Notes: generated by a model not told the origin, from the sequence alone. 8,524 nucleotides of DNA from Prevotella sp. (GCA_017428805.1 JAFRQC010000080.1:1-8524), one strand, 5' to 3'. Positions 1 to 6,510 are shown, numbered from the stretch's first letter. Made by a program: numbers and translations.

Positions 1-1059
1 GCCGTACAGTTCGGTGAGAAGGACATCTTCGACCGTCTGTGGCGATGGGCGAAGAAATACATGCAGCATCAGGACGGCATCCGCGAAGGCTACTTCGCCT
101 GGAGTTGTAAGACCGACGGCACCCGCAATGCACAGGGTGCTGCCAGCGACGGCGAACTCTATTTCATCACTGCCCTCCTCTTCGCCTCCAACCGTTGGGG
201 CAACGACACGGGCATCAACTACAAGGCCGAGGCACAGCGTATCCTCAACTGCATCCAGCCGAAGGAATATGAACCCGAGCCACGTCCGGCAGGCTTCCCC
301 AGCTTCGGTCCCCAGCAGACAGGACCTCAGAAGATGTATCTGATTGATCCCGAAACGCAGCTCATCACCTTTACCCCCGATGGTTTCGGACAGCGCTATA
401 CCGATCCCAGCTATCATATACCAGCTTTTTATGAGGTATGGGCGAAATGGGCCGATGACGGGCGTTCTGAATATTGGCTCGAGTGCGCTAAGAAAAGCCG
501 TGAATATCTGCACAAGGCCATCAACCCACAGACTGGACTGAATCCAGATATGAGCCAGTACGACGGCAGTGAGATGCAGATGCCCCGTTTCCCTGGAATG
601 CCACAACGTCCACAGGGTGCCCCACGTCGCAATGGCGGCAACAACTTCCGTTACGACTCCTGGCGCGTGCCGATGAACATCACCCTCGACTACGAATGGA
701 GTTGTGCCGACGGAGAGTGGCAGCGCCAGTATGGTGAGACCATCCAGAATTTCTTCTATTCACAGGGTGTTGACACCTTCGTCGATCAGTATCGTACTGA
801 CGGAACCCTGCCCGAGGGCGATGAGATCCTGCAGGCAGGCGGTTTCCGAAAACTGCGCCACAGCATCGGCCTTGTAGCCACCACTGCTGCCGCCTCGATG
901 CTCTGCAGCCACGACAAGAGTAAGGAGTTCGTCGATGCCTTCTGGAACGCTAAGCACGTTCCCTTCGAGGACGGCTACTTCGATGCCTACTACGACGGTC
1001 TCCTCCGCCTCTTCGCCTTTATGCACCTCAGCGGCAACTACCGCATTATCACAAAATAA
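1..1059 (+). CDS. Glycoside hydrolase family 8 enzyme, C-terminal part (likely reducing-end xylose-releasing exo-oligoxylanase)
   Basis: The frame is open from base 1, so the N-terminus lies to the left and 352 residues are visible. The segment resembles the (alpha/alpha)6-barrel GH8 enzymes of the Rex type, which release xylose from the reducing end of xylo-oligosaccharides. Matching blocks are EGYFAWSCKTDGTRN, DGELYFITALLFASNRWG, DPSYHIPAFYEVWAKWA, REYLHKAINPQTGL, FRYDSWRVPMNITLDYEW and the end LFAFMHLSGNYRI. By family knowledge the Asp in YDSWRV (codon starting at 655) is the general base; the general-acid Glu motif should lie upstream and is not visible. A Pro/Gln/Arg/Gly-rich loop (about bases 580-645) precedes the base motif and looks longer than in the Bacillus enzyme I recall. 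No C-terminal sorting domain follows the barrel. The gene converges with murF-alr, and none of the small repeats seen in the other genes occurs here. Confidence 0.88.
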   Translation, partial: AVQFGEKDIFDRLWRWAKKYMQHQDGIREGYFAWSCKTDGTRNAQGAASDGELYFITALLFASNRWGNDTGINYKAEAQRILNCIQPKEYEPEPRPAGFPSFGPQQTGPQKMYLIDPETQLITFTPDGFGQRYTDPSYHIPAFYEVWAKWADDGRSEYWLECAKKSREYLHKAINPQTGLNPDMSQYDGSEMQMPRFPGMPQRPQGAPRRNGGNNFRYDSWRVPMNITLDYEWSCADGEWQRQYGETIQNFFYSQGVDTFVDQYRTDGTLPEGDEILQAGGFRKLRHSIGLVATTAAASMLCSHDKSKEFVDAFWNAKHVPFEDGYFDAYYDGLLRLFAFMHLSGNYRIITK

Positions 1060-1101
1060 GATTAATAAAGGCTCGCACTAGTTCAAGCCTTTATTAATCT
1101 T
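1058..1101. terminator. Bidirectional terminator hairpin between converging genes
   Basis: A perfect 16-bp inverted repeat pairs 1058-1073 with 1086-1101 around a 12-base loop that contains the palindrome ACTAGT. It begins inside the GH8 stop codon and its right arm contains the TAA stop and last codons of murF-alr (1094-1101). On the minus strand it is followed by a T-rich run (TTATTTTGTG). On the plus strand no separate U-run follows, but the 3' arm itself is T-rich. It fits a shared terminator for the two converging transcripts. Confidence 0.75.
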
Positions 1102-3679
1102 GGAAATAGACACGCTTGACACGGTTGGAGACAGCCGTGAGGACTTCGTAGGGGATGGTGTCGATGATGTCGCTAAGGACAGTGACGGGCAGGTGCTCGC
1201 CAAAGATCTCCACCTGATCACCCTCCAGACAAGGGATGTCGGTGACATCAATCATCGCCACATCCATACAGATATTGCCCACGTACTCTGCCTTCTGACC
1301 ATGCACTAGACAATAGCCATGACGGTTGCCAAGGTGACGGTTCAGACCGTCAGCATAGCCAATAGGAATAGCGGCAATCACCGAGTCGCGCTCGATTTTG
1401 CCTTTACGACTATAGCCCACTGTATCCCCTGCAGGAACATGACGAAGCTGTAAGATCGTCGTCTTCAAAGTCGATACCGTCGACAACATCCTGTTGTCAC
1501 GCGGATCGACGCCATAAAGACCAAGACCAAGACGACACATATCCATCTGACGCTCGGGGAAATGCTCGATGCCGGCAGAGTTGTCCATGTGGCGGAGGAT
1601 CTTGTGGGAGAAGGCAGACTGGAGCTTCTGGCTGCCCTGCTCGAAAAGTTCAAACTGATGGGCTGAGAAGGCATCGAAGTCATCGCTGTCGGAACCCACG
1701 AAGTGACTGAACACCGAACGGGGAATGATGGCGTTCTGATGCTTTAAGCGATCAATTAGTTCGTCGATTTCATCGAAAGACCTTTGATCAGACCACCCCT
1801 CTCCCCTCCTACTCAGGAGGGGAGAATACCCGACATTAAAGCCCAGACGGTGCATGCCCGTGTCGAGTTTGATATGTACAGGCCAGCCCGTGATACCTTC
1901 CTTACGAGCTGCCTTGATGAGGGCATCCAGCAGACGGAAGGAGTAAACTTCGGGCTCAAGATCGTAGTCGAACATGGTCTTGAAAGCCGTCATCTCCGGA
2001 TTCATAATCATAATGTTGGCGGTGATGCCAGCCTTGCGAAGGGTGACGCCCTCGTCGGCCACTGCCACAGCAAGATAGTCGACACGGTGATCCTGCAATG
2101 TCTTGGCAATCTCCACAGCACCAGCTCCATAGGCGTCGGCCTTGATCATGCACACCATCTTCGTCTCGGGCTTGAGGAAGGAACGGTAGTAGTTCAGATT
2201 CTCCACCACGGCATTGAGATTCACCTCAAGGATGGTCTCATGCACCTTTTGTTCCAACTGTTCCGTGATCTTATCGAAGCCGAAAGGACGAGTGCCTTTC
2301 AGGAGAATCAGTTCATCGTGCAGGTCGTTGAATGCGTTGGAGGCCAGGAAATGGTTCACATCAGCGAAGGACTGCTTATTGGCGATTTGGATCCGGTCTG
2401 CCTGGGCAGAGAGTTCAGGGCCGATACCGATGAACTTATCGATGCCACGCTTGAGACAGAGGTCGGAGACTTGGGCGTAGAGTTGGTCAGAGGGCGTACC
2501 GGTCTGGAACATGTCGGAGAGAATGAGAGTCTTGTTCAGACCCCTCCTAGCCTCCCCTAACTTAGGGGAGGAAGACTCACGGCGATTCATGAAGTCGAGG
2601 GCGATGTCGAGAGAGTTGATATCGCTGTTATAGGAGTCGTTGATGAGGATGCAGCCGTGTTGTCCCTGCTTCACCTCCAGACGCATAGCGACAGGTTCGA
2701 GACGGGGCATGCGATCAGCGAGCTGGGCTGGTGTAAGTCCTAAATGGAGCGCGACAGCCGCACAGGTGATGGAGTTTTCGATGGAGGCCTCGTCGATGAA
2801 GGGAATGGTGTAAGTGTTTTCCTCGGCCTGATAGATGTAAGTGATGGTCGAGGAAAGAGGAAGGAGGAAGGAGGAAGGAGTATAGTCTTTACGATTTCCT
2901 GTTACTACTGATTTGACGAAGAAGGGGGCATTGGAGTCGGAACGGGACCAGGCGATCTTTTCGCCTTTGTACTGCATACGACGGATGCAACGGCTCACGA
3001 TGTCGTTGTCTGAACAATAGACCATCGCCTCCGTGTCGTGCATCAGTTCGAGTTTCTCCATGCACTTCTCTTCTATCGAACGGAAGTTCTCCTGATGGGG
3101 AGCACCCAGACTGGTGAGGACACCAATGGTGGGCTGAATGATGTCGCGCAGGGCAGACATCTCACCTGGTTGGCTGATGCCTGCCTCGAAGATACCCACC
3201 TCTGTCTGTTCGTTCAACAGCCATACAGAGAGGGGCACACCTATCTGGGAGTTGTAGCTACGGGGTGAACGCACAATCTTCTGTGAGGGTAAAAGCAGCT
3301 GATAGAGCCATTCCTTGACCATCGTCTTACCATTGGAGCCTGTAATGCCGATGATGGGGATATCGAACTCATCGCGATGACGTTCTGCCAGGCGCTGCAA
3401 AGCTGCCAAGGGCGATGGAACCACAAGGTAGTTGGCGTCGGTTTCCAAGTCCCCCGGGTTGGGGGACTTGGAAACCACGAAGTTACGGACACCACGGCGA
3501 TAGAGGTCAGGGATGTATTTATTACCATCGTTGCGGGCTGATGTCAAAGCAAAGAACAAGGTCTCCTCAGGGAAACAGAGTGAACGGCTGTCTGTCAACA
3601 GCCAACCTATCTGGGCATCGGTCTGTCCGATGCGACGCGCTCCAATGAGCGTCGTGATCTTTTCTATCGAATATTGCAT
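1094..3679 (-). CDS. murF-alr: Bifunctional UDP-MurNAc-tripeptide:D-Ala-D-Ala ligase / alanine racemase (MurF-Alr fusion)
   Basis: An 861-residue cytoplasmic fusion of a type known in Bacteroidetes. Residues 1-475 are MurF, the ATP-dependent ligase adding D-Ala-D-Ala to UDP-MurNAc-tripeptide: P-loop GITGSNGKT (111-119) and the late block INDSYNSDINS (346-356). Residues 482-861 are a fold-III PLP alanine racemase: MIKADAYGAG (511-520) with PLP lysine K513, HIKLDTGMHRLGFN (602-615), Tyr756 in GDTVGYSRKG as the probable second catalytic base, IPIGYADGLNR and GNICMD. The enzyme both makes D-Ala and consumes D-Ala-D-Ala. The ATG at 3679 gives the expected N-terminus, 23 bp after the GSCFA stop. 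Four repeat-derived peptides interrupt it: about residues 67-82, 268-279, 368-382 and 616-634, all in frame and apparently in surface loops or linkers. Catalytic motifs are intact, so it should be functional and is presumably essential. Confidence 0.95.
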   Translation of the reverse strand: MQYSIEKITTLIGARRIGQTDAQIGWLLTDSRSLCFPEETLFFALTSARNDGNKYIPDLYRRGVRNFVVSKSPNPGDLETDANYLVVPSPLAALQRLAERHRDEFDIPIIGITGSNGKTMVKEWLYQLLLPSQKIVRSPRSYNSQIGVPLSVWLLNEQTEVGIFEAGISQPGEMSALRDIIQPTIGVLTSLGAPHQENFRSIEEKCMEKLELMHDTEAMVYCSDNDIVSRCIRRMQYKGEKIAWSRSDSNAPFFVKSVVTGNRKDYTPSSFLLPLSSTITYIYQAEENTYTIPFIDEASIENSITCAAVALHLGLTPAQLADRMPRLEPVAMRLEVKQGQHGCILINDSYNSDINSLDIALDFMNRRESSSPKLGEARRGLNKTLILSDMFQTGTPSDQLYAQVSDLCLKRGIDKFIGIGPELSAQADRIQIANKQSFADVNHFLASNAFNDLHDELILLKGTRPFGFDKITEQLEQKVHETILEVNLNAVVENLNYYRSFLKPETKMVCMIKADAYGAGAVEIAKTLQDHRVDYLAVAVADEGVTLRKAGITANIMIMNPEMTAFKTMFDYDLEPEVYSFRLLDALIKAARKEGITGWPVHIKLDTGMHRLGFNVGYSPLLSRRGEGWSDQRSFDEIDELIDRLKHQNAIIPRSVFSHFVGSDSDDFDAFSAHQFELFEQGSQKLQSAFSHKILRHMDNSAGIEHFPERQMDMCRLGLGLYGVDPRDNRMLSTVSTLKTTILQLRHVPAGDTVGYSRKGKIERDSVIAAIPIGYADGLNRHLGNRHGYCLVHGQKAEYVGNICMDVAMIDVTDIPCLEGDQVEIFGEHLPVTVLSDIIDTIPYEVLTAVSNRVKRVYFQD
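1786..1831. repeat. REP-like palindrome A1, inside the racemase domain
   Basis: The head GATCAGACC (1786-1794) is followed by a perfect 11-bp stem, 1800-1810 with 1815-1825, around the loop ACTC. Read from the gene strand it encodes about YSPLLSRRGEGWSDQ (residues 618-632), inserted between LGFN and the EIDELIDRL helix, which are nearly contiguous in the relatives I recall. It is the same family as A2-A5. Confidence 0.8.
2534..2576. repeat. REP-like palindrome A2, inside the MurF domain
   Basis: The head GTTCAGACC (2534-2542) precedes a 9-bp stem, 2551-2559 with 2563-2571 (CCTCCCCTA / TAGGGGAGG). On the gene strand it encodes ESSSPKLGEARRGLN (368-382) between FMNRR and KTLILSDM. The other two gene-strand frames of this element contain stops (TAG or TAA), so it sits in the only open frame. 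Confidence 0.75.
2850..2880. repeat. Heptamer tract (AGGAAGG, about 4.4 units) in murF
   Basis: The unit AGGAAGG repeats with period 7: one degenerate copy AGGAAAG (2851-2857), three perfect copies (2858-2878) and a partial AG. It is flanked by CG on the left, as is the fkp copy at 5741-5764. On the gene strand it encodes TPSSFLLPLSS (268-278) in frame. One unit is 7 nt, so any single-unit gain or loss would frameshift murF. Confidence 0.85.
3440..3476. repeat. Perfect 16-bp hairpin inside the N-terminal part of murF
   Basis: The arms 3440-3455 (GGTTTCCAAGTCCCCC) and 3461-3476 are exact reverse complements around the loop GGGTT. The gene strand reads it as VSKSPNPGDLETD (69-81), between RNFVV and ANYLVV. 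It shares no head sequence with A1-A5 and appears to be a second palindrome family. Confidence 0.8.
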
Positions 3680-3706
3680 TTTACTTTTTTACCTTTTTAC
3701 TTTTAC
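3680..3706. repeat. Degenerate A-rich repeat upstream of the murF start
   Basis: On the gene strand, four imperfect GTAAAA-type units (6, 8, 8 and 6 bp) fill the gap between the GSCFA stop codon and the murF-alr ATG. No Shine-Dalgarno sequence is present. An A-rich leader of this kind is compatible with Bacteroidetes translation initiation; whether it belongs with the heptamer repeats is uncertain. Confidence 0.45.
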
Positions 3707-4617
3707 ATTGCAAAGGTAGGATATTTTTCCTTTAACGCCTCAACTTTTAACATAGTTTTATGCATAAAAGCCTTATATTCTTCCGATTCAGCATCGAAAG
3801 GCTTATGATTGAGGGCTGCTTTCAAAGGAGCCCACTCCTGGATGAAGGCCTTCGCCTCGTCGCTCAAATAAGTCTCAGAGAGCCGTTGCCAGATGTATTC
3901 CACTGCCTGATCCGAGGGGTGCAGCATATCGGGTTTGTAGAAACGATAGTCACGCAGTTCGTCGTTCATAATCTCATAAGCAGGGAAGTAGGTAACCCTT
4001 TCCCCTCCTGAGTAGGAGGGGTTAGGGGTGGTCTGAGCAAGGGAATCATGAAGCGGATCAGACCCCCTCTGGCTCCCCCTACTCAGGGGGAGAAACAATC
4101 GCTGAATAGCGAGGAGAAGGGTGGCTTTGGAGAGTTGGGAGGCGTGGTAGCCGTATTTGCGATAACGGATAGGACTGACGGTGAGGATGATGCGGACTGC
4201 AGGATTCTGCTCTCGCAAGAGGATGATGGCCTGCTGCAGGTAGTCAGCACAGGCTTCGACAGAAAGTTCTTCTTCCGTAAAGAGGAACTGGGGACGCTTC
4301 TCACAGTTGTCGACGATTTCATTGGTAGACCTCAAACGATAAACATGATTCGTGCCCAAAGTCAGAAAGACGGTCTTATATGGATCAGCCCCCCTCTGGC
4401 TCCCCCTACTCAGGGGGAGAAACAGACGCTGAAGCGTATGCAGAATACTGGCGGGGTTGTACATCACACCATAGGGATTGACCACAGCACGGAACTTCTC
4501 TTCCTGGAAACGATGACCTATCTCCGTAGCGAAACAAGACCCTACGAAGAGCATCTCTTCACAAGGGCCAATCCGGAAACCCGGATCCGGGATATCGACG
4601 ATAGTACGGAAATCCAT
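3703..4617 (-). CDS. GSCFA-domain protein (SGNH/GDSL-hydrolase-like, function unknown)
   Basis: A 304-residue protein with the family signature FVGSCFATEIG (24-34), then KFRAVVNPYGVMYNP, LTVSPIRYRKYGYHASQLSKATLLLA (split here: LTVSPIRYRK 145-154, QLSKATLLLA 161-170), YFPAYEIMNDELRDYRFY and MLHPSDQAVEYIW (231-243). GSCFA proteins have no established role; the spacing of Ser in GSCFA and the D-x-x-H-type late block recall SGNH esterases, which is inference. No signal peptide is evident. The ATG overlaps the fkp stop by one base (TAATG), suggesting translational coupling. Two nearly identical palindromic elements encode LFLPLSRGSQRG at 65-76 and 174-185, and a third in inverse orientation encodes about QTTPNPSYSGGER (195-207). 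From memory the family usually has a W-x-S-x-x-H-H block between residues 60 and 85 of this protein; it appears absent, so activity is doubtful. Confidence 0.85.
   Translation of the reverse strand: MDFRTIVDIPDPGFRIGPCEEMLFVGSCFATEIGHRFQEEKFRAVVNPYGVMYNPASILHTLQRLFLPLSRGSQRGADPYKTVFLTLGTNHVYRLRSTNEIVDNCEKRPQFLFTEEELSVEACADYLQQAIILLREQNPAVRIILTVSPIRYRKYGYHASQLSKATLLLAIQRLFLPLSRGSQRGSDPLHDSLAQTTPNPSYSGGERVTYFPAYEIMNDELRDYRFYKPDMLHPSDQAVEYIWQRLSETYLSDEAKAFIQEWAPLKAALNHKPFDAESEEYKAFMHKTMLKVEALKEKYPTFAM
3711..3718 (-). promoter_or_regulatory. Candidate -7 box of a murF-alr promoter
   Basis: On the minus strand TACCTTTG matches the Bacteroidetes -7 consensus TAnnTTTG, followed by CAA. Transcription would start close to the GSCFA stop, giving a leader of roughly 25 nt before the murF-alr ATG. 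The upstream element is weak: the best candidate is GTTG at 3744-3741, about 22 nt away. The box lies inside the codons for the last GSCFA residues (PTFAM). Confidence 0.5.
3995..4038. repeat. REP-like palindrome A3 (inverse orientation) in the GSCFA gene
   Basis: The stem 4002-4009 with 4014-4021 (CCCCTCCT / AGGAGGGG) surrounds the loop GAGT, the reverse complement of the ACTC loop in A1. The reversed head GGTCTGAGC lies at 4030-4038. It is therefore the A1 family in the opposite orientation, and all three gene-strand frames across its core are open. Confidence 0.8.
4055..4097. repeat. REP-like palindrome A4 in the GSCFA gene
   Basis: The head GGATCAGACC is followed by the stem 4073-4080 with 4085-4092 (CTCCCCCT / AGGGGGAG) around ACTC. 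It matches A5 (4382-4424) at 42 of 43 positions. It lies head-to-head with A3 across 16 bases. It encodes LFLPLSRGSQRGSD in the only gene-strand frame that avoids TGA/TAG in the loop. Confidence 0.85.
4382..4424. repeat. REP-like palindrome A5 in the GSCFA gene
   Basis: A near-exact copy of A4, differing at one head base (GGATCAGCCC). The stem is 4400-4407 with 4412-4419 around the loop ACTC. The copy encodes LFLPLSRGSQRGAD near residues 65-78. The A4-A5 distance is 327 bp, a multiple of three. Confidence 0.85.
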
Positions 4618-5392
4618 TAACTTCTGCTGACTTGAAGACCCTTCAGAGAAAGATCCATCTCCACGAAACGGGCGTTTTTATTCTGACGATGGTCAGAGAG
4701 GATCTGTTTGATGCGGGCTGCAGCTTCGGGATCCTTGGCAATCATATAGAGATAGCCACCACCGCCTGCTCCAGGGAGTTTATAGCCTAGACAGAGGTCA
4801 TCGATGAGATCCGTCAGGGACGCCACGGCAGGAGGGTTCGTACCACTGTCGAGTGCCTGGTTCTGTTGCCAGGTCTTGCGCATCAGGAGGCCCATTCGTT
4901 GGAAGTCGTTCTGCTGGATGGCCTCATACATCTCCATTGTGTGCTCCTTCATCTCCCGCAACAGACGCAGTTCGGCGTTATCGTTGAGGAACATCCGACG
5001 AACGATCTCTGCGAGGATCTGCTTAGCTGTACGCGTGATGCCTGTATAATATAATAGGTGGCAGGGACGATACTCGGGTTGTGTCCATAGGTCGTTGGGT
5101 AACCAGCGCACCTGCGGATTCTGAGCGAATCCCCGTCCTGTCTGCAAGAGTTTCACGCCACCCAGCACACCTCCGAACTGATCCTGCCAACCGCCACCCG
5201 TGGTAAGCATCTGCTCGAGCATCAGCGTATGATGGCCTATCTCATTCTTGTCCCAGCCCAAACCGCAGAAGTCGTTGAGTGCCCCTAAGACCGTGGCAGC
5301 AAGGATGCTGCTTGTACCGAGGCCACTGCCTGCAGGGATGGCAGAGAGCAGTGTCAGTTCGATGCCTGAGCCAAAGGACTGAAGTTGGTAAA

Positions 5393-5419
5393 GGAGAGAA
5401 GGAGCATGGAGAGAAGGAG
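5393..5419. repeat. Direct 12-bp repeat, period 15, in the kinase half
   Basis: GGAGAGAAGGAG occurs at 5393-5404 and 5408-5419. The gene strand encodes SSPSLHAPSLL here, a segment that diverges from the Bacteroides FKP I recall. The period is a multiple of three, so unit changes would keep the frame. Confidence 0.55.
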
Positions 5420-5740
5420 AAGAGTTGCCGAAGCCGGCGAGGACGAGGGCTGCCTTGGGGATGGAGAAGGGTGAACCGACATGCATGAAGTCCATCAGCT
5501 GTTCAGTGGTCTCCACTACCTCTACGGCACCGAGGTCGATGCTACGGAGTACGATGCGATAGTCCTTCGAGGGTTTGACGTATGCCTGCAAGGGAGGCTG
5601 ACCATTCAGTTCGATGGCCAGATTGATGACGTTGCCACCTTCCATGAGACAGTAGGGAGGGGTATCGGTCCAGCCTCCGGCGATGTCGATACGAACGGGA
5701 GAGCGCCCCCAGACGATCTGATCGTCGGCGATTTGTTTTC

Positions 5741-5764
5741 GAGGAAGGAGGAAGGAGGAAGGAG
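5741..5764. repeat. Heptamer tract (AGGAAGG, about 3.4 units) at the fkp frame break
   Basis: Three perfect AGGAAGG units (5742-5762) plus flanking partial bases. On the gene strand the N-terminal frame enters as AAT CTC CTT CCT and leaves as CTC GAA AAC, whereas the kinase frame needs CGA AAA CAA ATC. The kinase frame is one register off, corrected by +7 nt (one unit) or by -14. The homologous tract in murF (2850-2880) has exactly one more unit. Confidence 0.9.
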
Positions 5765-6510
5765 ATTACTCGAGGTGATTCCATGGCGGAGCAAGGAGAA
5801 GGCCTTGTCACTGTCGCCACGGAACATGGCATCGTGGATACGGGTCATGAGGGGGGCATCCTCAGGGAGAGGAGGCGGCAGAGGGATGTTTTCCTTTTGG
5901 AACTCCGAAGCAGCATCAGCAAGGTCGAGCTGATAGAAGACACTGTGGCGCCAGTTGTTAGCCAAGGCACTCCAGTTTTGTTTACGGAAGGCCTTGCGCT
6001 GAGCAAAGAGCCGACGCAGGTCTGCGCGCTCCGCCAGTTCGTTGCTATTTAGGGGTTCATCGATGCGATAACGACGAACTTCGTAGCCAGAGTCTCCGGT
6101 GATTGGCACGACATCAATACACTCACCTGGTGCCAGGGTGATGTCCCAATCGTTTTCCGGCACACCAGTGATGACATGGTCGTGGGTGAGATGCCAACGC
6201 TTGCCAATATGGCTGTTCTCGATCCAGATGTTGCGATTTTCCTCCGTGAAAGGAATCTCCATCACGGTATTCTGTACGAAGATAGAGGGATGTGGCTTGC
6301 GGTCAAGGTGCATGATCTCACGTTGGTCGTTCACGAGGTTCTGAAGCCTCAGCGTTGAAGAAATCATCTCCCGTGATGTACCGAAATGGTAGAACTCACC
6401 TCCTGCCAAAGGAAGAATCGCCACCTTCAACTGTCGCAGTTCTTCATCGACCATCGTTGGATCTGTACCGAGGCAACAGCCAAACTCGGAATAAAGGTCG
6501 TAAGTATTTA

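Larger units (their letters stand above)
4617..5765 (-). pseudogene. fkp: fkp, C-terminal L-fucokinase half, out of frame with the N-terminal half
   Basis: This is the GHMP-kinase half of FKP, which phosphorylates L-fucose to fucose-1-phosphate. In this frame, upstream of the first ATG (5645), the sequence still encodes family residues DQIVWGRSPVRIDIAGGWT and DTPPY, GHMP motif 1, so the true domain begins left of that ATG. Downstream are GGNVINLAIELNGQPPLQ, IPAGSGLGTSSILAATVLG (ATP-binding motif 2), TTGGGWQDQFGGVLGG, LLYYTGITRTAKQILAEI and KLPGAGGGGYLYM (motif 3), ending QVSRS as in Bacteroides FKP. Between the in-frame TAA at 5768-5766 and 5645 there is no ATG, GTG or TTG. An independent protein from 5645 would lack motif 1 and probably be inactive. 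The frame joins the guanylyltransferase half if one heptamer is added at 5741-5764. Confidence 0.9.

Noticed and set aside
1784..2560. A 258-codon plus-strand open frame opposite murF-alr
   Set aside because: It is antisense to a protein with clear catalytic motifs, its product resembles no known family to me, and GC-rich codon use on the other strand explains its length.
1786..4424. CRISPR array made of the similar palindromes
   Set aside because: The spacing is irregular (about 100 to 1400 bp), the orientation is mixed and the copies lie within coding frames; no cas gene is present.
4055..4424. The GC-rich hairpins as intrinsic terminators of the GSCFA transcript
   Set aside because: They lie in mid-gene without a U-run on the coding strand and are translated in frame.
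4048..4620. A 190-codon plus-strand open frame opposite the GSCFA gene
   Set aside because: The opposite strand has the conserved GSCFA and LHPSD blocks. This frame contains the palindromes as APPTQGEKQ-type peptides, but otherwise lacks protein-like features.
4617..5645. A free-standing fucokinase gene starting at the ATG at 5645
   Set aside because: The conserved GHMP motif 1 (SPVRIDIAGGWTDTPPY) is encoded upstream of this ATG in the same frame, so this is the middle of a domain and not a natural start.
5730..5765. Programmed -1 ribosomal frameshifting joining the two fkp halves
   Set aside because: The direction (-1) fits, but the codons CTC GAA AAC AAA do not form a canonical X-XXY-YYZ slip site and the A run is only four bases. 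No clear stimulatory hairpin was seen just downstream. Repeat-unit change is simpler, though not excluded by experiment.
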